NCBI GenBank assembly: GCA_008973525.1
Contig: WACJ01000366.1
Coordinates: 220,414 to 284,413, forward strand
DNA: 64,000 nt
Origin: Stenopsyche tienmushanensis
Lineage: Eukaryota > Arthropoda > Insecta > Trichoptera > Stenopsychidae
Direction of reading: 5' to 3'
In this document: positions 21,444 to 33,105 of the stretch, piece by piece
How positions within the stretch are numbered: the stretch's first letter is position 1
Layout: each line of letters opens with the position of its first letter
Notes under the pieces: model-generated
Told to the model about the DNA's origin: nothing
Databases searched by the model: none
What the model saw: the letters and a program-made list of their open reading frames with translations, nothing else
Position numbers and translations under genes: made by a program

Positions 21444-24302
21444 TTTATGCTTATTATGATTCATTCACTTATTGTCATATTTTCTTCAAGTTTTTGTGCA
21501 ACGCTTGCATACATTTTCCAAGACGAAGGCAATTGAATGTCTTCCTATGTATGCTGACATCGGAAAACTATATTTCACTGTAACTGAATCGGTGTTCAAA
21601 TCCACGGATGTACGTGTCCATCGTGAACTATAGTGGAATCCATAAAAATAAATAGCAGAAAAAATTACACTGTCGGCCATTTTTTTTTTGTTAACCGGCC
21701 ATATTGTTATCTGAGCGCGTAAACATTAACATGAACCGAAGAAAAAACGTGAATTATATTTTATTGACCATTAAATTGTCTTTTTAAAACGCAAAAAAAT
21801 GCTGAAATGTCCGGGCTAATGGTCAATTTGGATTCATTCCGGTCGCTTTCTACCAGCGGTTTTATTGTCTTTGTTTATGAGTCGTGCTTTTAACATTTCG
21901 CTTGTGATATGAACACGACTTCTGCACGATCTTAATTGTGTATTGTTGGTGAATTTGTGAAAATTAATATGTAAAAAGAGTGGTCGATAAAAAATTGTAC
22001 GCTAGAATAAAAACAAAAAACGCATTAAGTTGTGTGTATGTGCTTTAATAAAAGAAGAACTTCAGCAGTGTATTTTATTTTTGCTCACTACGTATTGTGT
22101 TGGAAATTTTTAATTAAGGCTCTGAACGCCCAGGGACTTTATTAAATAGCACTATTTATCATACAAATTTAAAATGGCACACAGAAAAAATACACAGTAG
22201 CGCGGCACACAATGAGCCCCTATTGTATGTGCTCTGTCTCGCTCTCGCTGCTCTATTTCCCGCGGGGACGAGCGAAAGAGACAGACAATAGGAAATGTGA
22301 AAATTTTTCTTTGAAGATTTCCATCTTTGCGCTATTGCGGAAAGATAAAATTCATTTTTCAACTGCGACGCAAAATTACATCATCGTCGTTTAGTTACAA
22401 GACCGTTATTTTACGCTCGCCGCATAAATTTTATTCATTATAAGCGTACTTCAATGGCATCGTGCTTGTAATTTTATAAATTCGATTTTAATAAACGGTT
22501 ACATTTTATATGATAGCAGAAAAAATACCAGTTCTGCTACAGAAATAACTTGAACATTGTAAAAAAAACGCATTAACACGGCAGGTTTTTTACTTTAATA
22601 AAGAAAAGCGCACTTTTTTAACGCAGTGAAATTTAACCACCTATATAGCCTTAAGGCTTAAGCTCTCGAGCTGATTTGCTATAACAATCCAATTGCCCAG
22701 TATGATTTAATGAAGGGTTGTTCAGACGATTTTAAAAATTTATAGCATTAACTCACACACAAATGGCATGATTTCAATCTAAATTTATACATTAAAAATA
22801 GCTTAAATTCATGCCACAATAGACGAATTGAAGATTACTCATCGCATTGTTTGCTAATCTTTGCTAATCCAAAATATATTGAGCGAATGTCTTATCTATT
22901 AGATTTTTTGTTTAAACTGAACAATACGCATATTATATAGATCAAAGGACTATATGGACATTAAACTAAGGTTTATATAATTAAAAGCAATGATATTTAA
23001 GGATTAACCATATATCATATAATAAGATATACAAATACACATCTTGACCTTTGGTGTTGGATTGTCCAATTTGTCGGACTATAGAGTACTGTCCCCGATC
23101 CCTTGTAGTCCGAATTTTGCCGAGAGAAGGCAATCCTTAGAGTGTTAACTGTTCCTTGCTAGCTACAAAATCTTCTGTTTTTTTTAATTTCCTTTTAAAA
23201 CAACTTCGTTTTCATGACCAATATGGACCCAAAAATAGCTGTATGCCTGTATATTTCCCGATGAAACCACATGTATTATATATAGCTTCCTCCATCTCTG
23301 GGTGTTTAGCTTTCTTGAAATTTTGCCTTTAATTTGGTCCACAATCAATAGTGGAGACGAACATTTGAATGTTTATGCAGTTCTTTTTGTATCATAAATT
23401 GTTGATGGTCTTACGCGTTACTCACTTGCTAATTTACAAAAAGATTCATTGCGATTTAGGCGATCCCATTTTGGCATTCTTTGCATTGACGAAGCTTTAC
23501 CGTATGCTTGTATTGCGATGTCGGACTACAAGATGTGCCGGATTAGTCTGGCATCTGTATCTGTATTCTTTCATCGCATCATACCCTGTAACTCGAATAA
23601 TTGATTATCCATGAATTAAGACATTTTATATGATTTTCATAGCTTTGAATCAAAACTCCTATAGATATGAATTCAAGATGCTTGAATTATAAATTCGAAA
23701 GCTAAATCAGGAGATTACATACAGGTACTTGTATGTTAAACAAATACAAGCGAGTACATGTGGTGTGATCACGTCTTCCACTTTGTTCCAAGAGGAAAGT
23801 TTTTAATCAATGTGTGTTACCAATGCTAATGTAAGATTGCGAAGCATGTAGAATGAATGCTAAAGATTATAGGAAGTGGGACATTACGTATTCATATTCA
23901 GAGTATTATGCTTAGGTCGTGTGATTTTCAACGAGTTTTTCCAAAGGATATTTGGCATAAAGTTGACTCAACGACAACTGAAAGTATCATTATCCTTTAA
24001 AGAATGTGGGTCAATTGCATGACCATGCTTCCAAAGCACGCGTATGGGTTTCTTTGGCATTCAAATGCTTTTGACCATCAATTTGTAATAAAAAAAGCTG
24101 TCCAGGAAACATCAATCGCTGAGATGACTTTTAGCATCTTAATGAGTCCCAATAAAGCGCAGGATATTGCCATGTAACGTCGGACCGATGGAAAAGTGTG
24201 ATGATTTCGCGCACTCTGGGAACCGGAAAGGAGTGTACCATTCACCTACCGACCGGTTCACTAATGGCCGGTATCCATACTTGGGTTCCCTGGCTACATC
24301 AA
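21444..24302. other. Intergenic sequence with one long hairpin, no gene seen
   Basis: Short frames only. Contains the imperfect inverted repeat at 22219-22292. Near 23056-23090, GGATTGTCCAATTTGTCGGA and CTATAGAGTACTGT resemble an isolated, reversed pogo-type terminus (CAGTACTCTATAGTCCGAC), without a partner. Confidence 0.45.
22219..22292. repeat. Imperfect 74-bp inverted repeat (hairpin) with CCCGCGGG near the centre
   Basis: CCTATTGT, CTGTCTCGCTCTCGCT on the left pairs with AGCGAAAGAGACAG, ACAATAGG on the right, with a 7-nt asymmetric bulge. The centre is TTTCCCGCGGGGA. It is more GC-rich than its surroundings. Confidence 0.55.
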
Positions 24303-24395
24303 TTGAATTCAACTCGTTTCGATCCATTTGGTGACATCCTGTCACGGCACTGTTGTCACATGGTGCTGCACAATACCCTCGTAGACGAAAAGAGA
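24303..24395 (+). repeat. Dispersed repeat D, copy 1 (partial)
   Basis: Centred on GGTGACATCCTGTCACGGCA. Shares the spaced blocks TTCRATCSWTY...GGYGRCATCCTGTCACG with copies 2 and 3. The role is unknown. Confidence 0.4.
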
Positions 24396-24559
24396 GCACT
24401 GCGAAGAAAATTGGTCACAGCCGATTTATTCAGCTGTACTTGGCTCAATTTTCAACCGTTTCTACGACCAGTCGGTTGGGGGCCATCTCGTTTGATATTG
24501 GAGAGCTGCACACATGTGTGTATGTAATTTACCATCAACGGGATGTCATGCTTCTGCGA

Positions 24560-24706
24560 TAGCTATTCCAATTCAATCGTGCACTATGTGATGGCATCCT
24601 GTCACGTCACCAACAACCATATGCTCATGTGTCCAAGTGCTTAATGAATAGAACAGTTGTGATGAATAGGCGAGGTCCTTTACGAGTTCACATGCCGTCA
24701 CGTCTT
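24560..24706 (+). repeat. Dispersed repeat D, copy 2
   Basis: Blocks in order: AGCTATTCCAATTCAATCGT, GATGGCATCCTGTCACG, GAATAGGCGAGGTCC, TTTACGAGTTCACATG. The same order appears in copy 3 at 28.55 kb with similar spacing. No open frame is conserved between copies. Confidence 0.55.
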
Positions 24707-25901
24707 GCTTTTGACATTGCTAGAGAATAGAAAAAAAAAGTCGGCATTGTGCACGCGAAATATGAATAATTGGCCATCGGTGCTGTTTGTGAGGCATCCG
24801 TGCTTGAAAAAACGAAAGTGGCCACCAGAATGTAGCAGTTCGAAGAATGCCTATCTATTTACCACATTCCGCCTCAATTGATAGCCATTTAGAAAGAGCG
24901 AAGAAGGCCTCGCTCTCATACTCTGGAGCGCTTCTTTGAAATTTGTCATGCATTGCCATTTCGAGACCTTCGAGGGCTCAGCGAGCATTCAATTTGTTCG
25001 AGTCGCTCAAATGCTAGAAATTCATTTAATTACACCCGTTTCTTTGTTCTGCACAACAAAGAATTCAAATCTACGACAAGGCCTAAGGTTATCAACATTA
25101 AGAACCGGCCTACGTAAATATGACACGCCTCCTATCGTTTGTTCGAAATTTTACACCATTCACCTTAAACATAATGATTATGGAAAATAAATAAAAATAA
25201 CCGATACGCCAATAGACCATTAAAGCGGTATAAAATAAAAAATATTATGCGCACGGTAATAAAGGTCGCCGTATAGTTAATTGATTATTGCACACAACTT
25301 TCGAAGTGTGTAAAAAATCAATTGAAATTCAAACACATTAACGACCGTTAAATATTGTAAAAAACGAGTTGGATTGTAAGATTGAGTTCGAAAAAATCAA
25401 CATACTATTCAAGAGCTTTGAGTAAGTTTGCATCATCATCAATTATATTACAAATGCCGACAATTGATTATGACCCAAATTATTGTCATTCAACGCAATC
25501 CATTGGAAAATTAAATGCTTTCCTATTGATGATGAAGTGAATATGACTCGTAGAATCTTAGTTATTGTAGAATCAACATTCCTTTATCATTCCAGAACAT
25601 TTTTCGGAGGACTCTATTTATGACTCAAGATTTCTACGATGCCCTAAATTTCGTCTTCCGACATCAAATACTGGAAAAATAGGACTGGATCATTACTGAG
25701 GAATTCGAATTCTTTTGACGACATTTTTGCCAAATGTTCTTTTATAAAAAAGAAGATGAAATTCCTGTGACTAATCTTGCATCAGATAGACAGTCCTGCG
25801 TCAATACAATCTTCAATTGGTTTTCTTCTCGATTTAAAAACTAAATAAATTAACTTTCTTTCGTGCTGTGGTAGAATGCCAGGAAACATCTTTGCATAGC
25901 T
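24707..25901. other. Intergenic sequence, no gene seen
   Basis: The first part, to about 25190, is less AT-rich. No motifs were recognised in any frame. Confidence 0.45.
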
Positions 25902-25905
25902 TTAA

Positions 25906-26315
25906 TCCTTTGAGTAGTGAGCCAAATTAAAATGATCATAAACTTAGATGCATGTCCGCCACTTATCGTCATACAAATCCACTTATCTGTCAATACCGTC
26001 GCAGCGTGTATGAAGCTTGTATTTAAATAAATAAACACTGTCAATGCCACACAATATCCGATTATTTCTTTGCGTAAACATAAACAATACACTTGAAATC
26101 GATTTTATTCACATATTATTATTAGTCAATACATCTGGGGTAACGATATACACAATCGTACGATGTACGCAAGATACTCTCTCCGTCTCTGTCTCCCATT
26201 CACAATCTCCTACCTGCAAGATTATCTCTCCGTTTCTGTCTGTCTCCGGCTCAACATGTAAAAATGCTCTTTCTGAATCGTTGAAATTCGGACGCAACAT
26301 TGTGTCTTAAAGGGG
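25906..26315 (-). mobile_element. TTAA-flanked MITE (family C), copy 3
   Basis: TTAA at 25902-25905 and 26316-26319. The ends are TCCTTTGAGTAGTGAGCC and, reverse-complemented, CCCCTTTAAGACACAATG. The interior, read on the minus strand, has AAAGAGCATTTTTACATG, GAGACAGAGACGGAGAGAG, CATCGTACGATTG and CATACACGCTGCGACGG. It is 410 bp with no transposase. It shares the CATACACGCTGCG block with the copies at 43.9 and 61.8 kb but not with copy 2, so the family has at least two internal subtypes. Confidence 0.8.
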
Positions 26316-26665
26316 TTAATCATTATTCATTTTTAGAAACTATCTATTAGTTAAAAAGTTAGAGAATTTTTCTAATATTGCAAATACGTCACGAAAGGCT
26401 ATTTAATGTGGTAGTCCTTAAATAAAGATAGAAGAAGACAGATGATGATAGATTGACGAAGATCTGCGAGTGAGCAGTGAAATTATCACTCTTTATAAGC
26501 TATATTTTAATCATTATTTACTCAGAATTTATGCTTATAAAGATTTGCTGAATCGAAATTATTGATCGGAAATGTTGATACTTTCAATCATCCAAATTTG
26601 TTGATATAGTTACAAATTTTCCTATAATCGGGATTTGAATACAAAAATCATTTTTAAGGTCTTAA

Positions 26666-26960
26666 CCCCTAAAGGAGTACTATCCCAGGGTCTGTGACCT
26701 CCCCCCTGCACTATTCAGACAGAGAGAGAACGGAGCGCAGTTCGGGAGACAGAGACGGAGAGCTTCCCCGCATACATCGTACGATCGTATAGATCGTTAG
26801 CCTAAATTTATCGACTAATAATGATAGTGTTTATTTATTTAATTGCTTCCTGTTTGTGTTTATGTAAAAAATGACGTGGTCTTGTATGCTATCAACAGTG
26901 CTTATTTACAATTGACTCTGCCTCAAATTGAAGATTGTCTTATGCCACCAATTATGCCGA
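26666..26960 (+). mobile_element. TTAA-type MITE (family C), copy 4, right part missing
   Basis: TTAA at 26662-26665, then CCCCTAAAGGAGTACTATCC and the same interior as copy 2, up to CTGCCTCAAATTGAAGATTG. Beyond about 26945 the similarity ends, so the distal end is deleted. It lies 350 bp from copy 3 and in opposite orientation. Confidence 0.75.
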
Positions 26961-28548
26961 TTATGACACCAATGATCGATTTTTATCGATTGACTTTGCA
27001 AAACTGAATATTTTACAGCAAACTCGAAATTTTGAATTATATTTATGAATATTATGAAGTCCCAGTTCTCTATTTGAGCGTCACGGTTTAAAACTTAGAA
27101 GCGTTTATATCTGGCCAAATGATATTCGGAAAGATATATAGAGTGAAATATGAAGAGTTATTTATTACTTTTTTTATTACTGGAAGCATTGGCGATTCCA
27201 GCTATGCTTGTAGCCCCCCCATTTTTAACATTGCTTCAATGGACAGTAAATTTTTGAGTTACGGCGGTTCTTCGGGAACCAATTAGGTCATAAGTGTGGG
27301 GGTCGCCTGTATATGGCAGGCATATTTTACGATTTTTTATTGCGAGCCGGTATTCAAACGGCGGGGATGCCGAACAATTGGCGCAAGACATAAATCAAAT
27401 TCATTATAAACAATTAATTAGCGTGTAAAATGCTGAAATGATTGAGAGCGAGCGATTGATTTAATTGATGCATGTTCAGCGCAGCTAAAATATCCAGTGC
27501 AGTGCGCGTTCTCGCGCATTATATAATTATTTTATTATTTATAGTCATGCGCCTCATTGATGATGATTGTGTTTTCCGCGGGGGATTCCATTGGGCATGG
27601 GGGATTTTTTTGTGTGGTCGTTTCTGTTTGCTTTTCGCATGTGGTATTTTACTGGGATAAGATTATTTGAATAGGTTTTTATATTTGGTAGGGTAAGGGT
27701 TTATGTGTAGATGCAAATCAGGCACTTGTTTATTTAATTTTGTTAATTTCCTTAGGATTTACATATTCGAGTCCGGAAACCCATTGAATCAAACTTTGAT
27801 CTGTTATCAACATTATTTTATTTGAGTTTTATGACTACAGTGAGCTCCCCATATATCTTATGAATTTAATCAACCATCAAGATATTGGTTTTATATTTTA
27901 CGACAATTTGTATTAACATTTTAAAATAATGCATTTTGTAACCAAGATAAAAATAATTCTGTTTATAATTTGTTGTACGAAATATGCTGTTGTGCCAATT
28001 ACTTTTATACACATATATTACAGATCTTAAAACTTTTTTAATCATATACTGCATAGTTGCAAGTTTGTAAAAGTGTTATGCAAGGACTCTGCGCGCTTAA
28101 TGTTGCACTCGGGAAGAACCTTCATCAGAATGAACACGCATAGGTGATGAGCCAAATTAATAATGCATGAGTTACTCCGATGTCAGAAATATGCTCGTAA
28201 GCGATTGGTAATTGTTCTTTTTACACACATGACTTGCCATATTCGAAGAGCCATCATCATGATGATGCTCATCGATGCTTCGCGATAAGATCCGATTTTC
28301 CGAAATACATCGTTGCTTTCTACAATACATTCATGCCGTTTGTAATTATTTGATATGTAGCCGGTTTCCTGAACACACCCTCCTCGCCATCATTTCGTGC
28401 AGCGGCTCATCCTGTTCATTTCAACTTACGACCATCCTCTATTACCTTAATGTTGAATTTACATTATTATGGCCAGGGAACGGTGTAATTTAAAGGAAAT
28501 TACTCGGAGGCATGTAGCCGGATAGTTAGACGAGTGCCTAGCCGCTTT
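26961..28548. other. Intergenic sequence, no gene seen
   Basis: A 62-codon frame at 27472 with hydrophobic stretches has no other support. The rest is AT-rich and unremarkable. Confidence 0.45.
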
Positions 28549-28715
28549 TGTCAGTATTCCAGCTCGATCGTGTGCCATTCGGTGGCATCCTGTCACGGTA
28601 TCATTACCAGGCAGCCGCTTTATACACTTCCATGAATCGCCTGGTGAATGGCGAAGCCCCAATGAATAGACGAGGTCCTCTTTACGAATTCAGAAATGGT
28701 CTGTCCCGTCTGACG
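28549..28715 (+). repeat. Dispersed repeat D, copy 3
   Basis: Blocks AGTATTCCAGCTCGATCGTG, GGTGGCATCCTGTCACGG, GAATAGACGAGGTCCTC and TTTACGAATTCAGAAATGG follow the order of copy 2. Confidence 0.55.
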
Positions 28716-31020
28716 GGGACACGCCGCCTCTAATATGAATAAGTCACCATCATTGTATGCAGACTTTTAATGCCACACCATGAGATCTCCTTTTTTGTAT
28801 TCCCATTGTCTCTTTTCACCGATTTCAGGCTTGGTAAATTCGAAACGTATTTCCAGCGATTTTATGCTAGTTATGTACGTTTCAAATTCTAATGAATACC
28901 ATTTTCATACAATCTCGTTTGCGTTCGACGATTCACGTATCCGAACTTACAGCGTATTAAAAACGCGGCAATAAAACGTGTCGTGTATCGTTAATTTTAT
29001 TGCATTGAATACAAGTTTTATTGCGACCGGTGGATTGATAATCGAAGAGCTGACTAATAGTTATACAATGCAGTATTCCGCTGAACGCTGAAGTATGGAA
29101 ATTAAATTATTATAACACAAATAAATTATCTACGCCTATGGCGTCATTAGATAAATCTCTGCAAGCTCACTGGACTCGGTCGATTAAGCGAAATGCTTAG
29201 AAAGAACACACCATTCAATTTAACAATTGACATGTCCATTACTTAATTAAATTCCTCATTTAAATGGCACATCAAAATGGAGATTTTCAAACATTAGTCA
29301 AATTAAATTATAATACAGCCTATATAATTACAGCAATTATATCAAGTATTGGAATTGTGGGCTAGATCCTGGATTATTATTATAAATTTAATAAGAATCG
29401 GAAAATATAACATCCTGCTAAAAAATTTGAAGATCGAAAGATTCAGTCCTTGTATGACAGAGTTATATGGTTCTGTTGTGTTTTAACCCCTCGCCATCTC
29501 CTGGGGCACACAATCTTCATCGCGGCTGTCTCATGCAGTGCATGAGGGTCAAACGCACCCATGATCCTCTCATCTTAGTCTGAAAGGCATCGGTGAGAAG
29601 GACGTGGACGCCCACTTTTAAGTATCGACGGGGCTCCGCAGCCTCGACACGGACTCGCAGCATACGACAGAATACTTATTTTACCTCCGTAGAGGGTGGA
29701 TCTTTATCTCCGATCACTCATCCGACACAATAAAAAGGAATAATAAGACACTGGGGAAAAAAACGTCCTAATATATTCCTTCTTAAAGTGGTATATCAGA
29801 TCTATCAGAGATATCCGCAGGAAACTTTTATAGGGAAAGGCTTTTTATGATGTAGTTTTCCCATTTATTGCATATATGATTAAATTAGAATAAGATCATT
29901 TCAGTGGGAAAATAGTAAGTTGTGAGGTTATCAATATTTTCAATAGATTATGAATTATTGTTGCTAATCCAATCACTCAAAGCCGATCCTGCACGATTTT
30001 ATTAATTATTTCAGTATTTAATTTTTCAAATTCAGGAAATCAGGATAAACTTGGATTGAGACAACCGTTCGAAAATATTAATATTTGCGCACTTCCAAAT
30101 TTGTTAACGTGCTGAAAATTTTCTACACAATCCGGTTTTGAACTTGAATCTATATAATAAAAATGTTAATATAAAAAAAATTCAACTATCTCAGGGGTTG
30201 TCAGAAGTTTTTCATAGATGCAGCTCTTCCGATATAAACTGCAATCACCTCATCTCAGGCAGCCTTGTGAGTTTATAAGATAGAGTTTAAATACAACATC
30301 TCGAACTATTTTCTCTAAAAATCCATATCCTATACATTTGAAAGGTCGACAGCTCAAGAGCATTTAAAAGACGATTGAAAAAAATAGGTAATTAAACCAA
30401 CACTCTCCATATTCAAAGACTTCGATGGATTATCATATTTTTGATCTTTGGCACATTCTCTAAAAGATAAACGCAACTGAAGTTGAAAATCATATTTGAA
30501 CATATTTCGATTCAAAACCAGAAAAAAAAATCAAAAGAGGAATCGAAAACCTGTAAGAAATAGTTAGTAGTAATGAAGGAAATTATATTTGGTAAGATTT
30601 TGTAAATAAAAATATTTTTAAAAAATAAAATATCAATCGGCAAGGACTTTTCGATACATCTAATATACGCAGCTCTCTGGTACCTACGTTATCCTGTTTC
30701 CAAATGACAATTTGGCACTTCTCACTTAACAAGCTGCTAACTATAACAATACATAATGTCTAATACTGATTGTGTGTTTTCTGTGTATCCGTGGGTGCGA
30801 TATGTGAATATAATATTGTCGAAGTACTAAATTCAACTTTATTTTATAGGAGCGTTCCACTATTTCTAGCATCATTTGTAATGTCCTCATTTGCAAGGAA
30901 AAACTCGTTTCCACCATGAGTTTTATCGCCAAAACGCAATCGCTTTTTTCACACATTTGCATGTACCACGTGGAGCTGAGTGTATTCATAACTGTGAATG
31001 GAAAATGTGCACATTTTCCC
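28716..31020. other. Intergenic sequence, no gene seen
   Basis: GC is modestly raised at 29490-29720, which includes the perfect palindrome TCATGCA-G-TGCATGA near 29550. No coding motifs were seen. Confidence 0.45.
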
Positions 31021-31100
31021 ATACCGACGATAACGACATCGTCGACACTGACGACGTTAACGACCTCGTCGTCGCTAACGATACTTACAACGTCACAGGG
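31021..31100. repeat. Cryptic ACG/GTC-rich repeat tract with nested inverted repeats
   Basis: AACGAC, GACGAC and CGTCGTCG units recur through about 75 bp. CGACGAT (31025-31031) and ATCGTCG (31038-31044) form a perfect 7-bp stem. GTCGAC and GTTAAC palindromes also occur. The tract is much richer in CpG than its flanks. Confidence 0.55.
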
Positions 31101-32044
31101 ACGCTTATATTAGCCTATTTTCAAAAAAATTACCACCCCCGAAATTATCCGGGCGTAAGGAATATGCGGTCTCATCGGACCCAAATTGCTTCCACTCCTT
31201 AATGTATACAACTCGTGTGTTTGGCGTTATTTATCATCTGAAAAATGTCCTTTTCGTATCGATTTACATAACACGCGGACATTCTGCGAATAGAATCAGG
31301 CGACGTATAGCGAATACAAAACGGTGTACATTTAATTAACACTCTCCCCTAAGTCGTCAAAATGAGCATTATACGCTTTGAACGATTATAAAAATACGTT
31401 CTATAAACGACATAACGCTACAATATTCAGTGTAATTAAGTTGAAAGCCGTTGCTATTAATAACCGGAAAAGGTATCGTGATTTCAGTAAAATGTTATTA
31501 TGTGGGAGCAGTACTAAGAATATTTGCTTAAGTGGAGCTATTTCCAACCATTATTTTCTGCGAGTACATTTACGACTATTTTCGTTCATAAATCAAAATA
31601 TTTACGACGAGTGTGCTTGTCATTTCTTTAAATAAAATACTCACTCGTATACGCTTATTACGTTAGACAATTTAGGCAACATACGTCCTACATTTATTTT
31701 TATATTTAACTTATTTAATTCAAAACACTTGCGCGTTTCTCAACTCAATTATTAAATAGTAGCCCTATTATCCGACAATTGAATTTATTTTATATGTGGG
31801 CAGTCTCTAGACGACTTTGACTTATTGATTCTAAGAATTATGCAGAAGATAATAAAATATTTTATGTGCATTTTCAAGAAATTTAGACAGTAACCAATCA
31901 TGAATAAAAATATTGCCTTAAAATCTTGAAAAGTTTAATTAATTAGGAATGATAGAAATAATGAAATTTATTTTATTTTGTTGGTTGTATTATGAAGAAA
32001 CATACAAACATTGATTTTTATATATAAAATATACTGTAAGTTAA
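31101..32044. other. Intergenic sequence, no gene seen
   Basis: No recognisable coding or repeat content beyond AT-rich sequence. Confidence 0.5.
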
Positions 32045-32289
32045 TTTTACTATGCTTATATTATTTGAGAAAGCGCAAACAATAAATTAGCAAAATTTTA
32101 TTGCAATCGAATGAACGGTATGGCAGCGCATTAAATACGAACAAACAAACGTTAATTTTTATACATTAAAATATGCCTATGTTACTCGCAAAATCTTCAG
32201 CAATAAGTGAACGAAGTTTTATTGCAATCCGATGAACGGTATGATAGCACATTTCGAACGAACAAAACCTAATTCATTTTTATAACTTA
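32045..32289 (-). repeat. Helitron-like AT-rich repeat (family E), dimer copy
   Basis: On the minus strand, two units each carry ATGYGCTRYCATACCGTTCA then YGATTGCAATAAAA. The equivalent positions (about 32131 and 32252) are 121 bp apart. Lies 22 bp before Tigger copy 3. Confidence 0.65.
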
Positions 32290-32311
32290 GATTAAGACAA
32301 AAAATTGATCA

Positions 32312-33105
32312 CAATAGAACCCCGATTATCCGGATAATTGGGGATGAAAGTAGTCCGAATGATGAAAAATCTGGTTAATCGATAATAATCATAATTGACA
32401 GGGAAAATTTGAATAATTTTTATTTGTCTATTTAATTAAATTTGATTAAAATAATCAATGATCGATTTTGGCTTCAAGCTAGCTCTTCTTTTATAATCTG
32501 CCAAATCGCCAATATTCGAATAAGATATATAAGTTGTCCTAAATCACACTCTTCTTGGTTCTCAAGTCATTTCATGGCGACATTTAAATACTGAAAATCT
32601 TCAGAATGTGTAGCAACAATATCTCTCTTCTCGCAAATGTCTTCTTCGTCTTTTCGATCTTGTTCTTCCGAGGTAGATATTTTTTAATTTTTCCTCATCA
32701 TTCAAAATTTGGTATCCATGTTAAAGATTTGTTGGATAGTTTTGTTCCAATTTAAACCGGTCTCATCAGCATTGTGTATAAAATGTTCGTTGAATCCTTT
32801 CTTCTCCACAAATAGCTTCAACGTGTCAATGAATGTGTTTGCTGAAGGTATGTCAGCAGAAAACTTTTCCCCATCAATTTCTAGTTTCCTGATACCATGT
32901 CGTCCTTTGAAATTTTCAAGCCAGCCAAAAAATGCTTTGAAAATAGAATCCATTTAATTTTGTATTGAAAAATATTGTCTTTTCACACAAAAATGGACCA
33001 GATATTAGCTGTCAAGATTATCGTCTTTATATGAACTAAATAAAAATACACTCTTACAACTTCTGTATTTCCTGATTTTATCATTATTATCATTTTATAT
33101 TATTG
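32312..33105 (-). mobile_element. Tigger/pogo-type transposon remnant 3
   Basis: The left end CAATAGAACCCCGATTATCC and the subterminal block GGGGATGAAAGTAGTCCGAA match copies 1 and 2. The right side keeps ATAAAAATACACTCTTACAA and TTCTGTATTTCCTGATTTTA (33041-33080), which aligns with copy 2 just inside its right terminus; the terminal repeat itself is lost. It is about 800 bp, so most of the transposase is deleted. Confidence 0.75.
32460..32953 (-). pseudogene. Tigger-like transposase pseudogene with core deletion
   Basis: The minus-strand frame from 32953 to 32702 reads GWLENFKGRHGIRKLEIDGE, KFSADIPSANTFIDTLKLF and HNADETGLNW. This is the end of the second DNA-binding helix-turn-helix and the first catalytic Asp block of the DDE domain. 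It then runs straight into the acidic C-terminal region (32700-32460), so the second and third catalytic acids are absent. The deletion joins the NADETGLNW block to the C-terminus, as a typical internally deleted transposon derivative. Confidence 0.8.

Noticed and set aside
30891..31202. 103-codon + frame with an acidic DDNDIVDTDDVNDLV stretch
   Set aside because: The acidic run is only the ACG/GAC repeat tract read in frame; no motif or splice support on either side.
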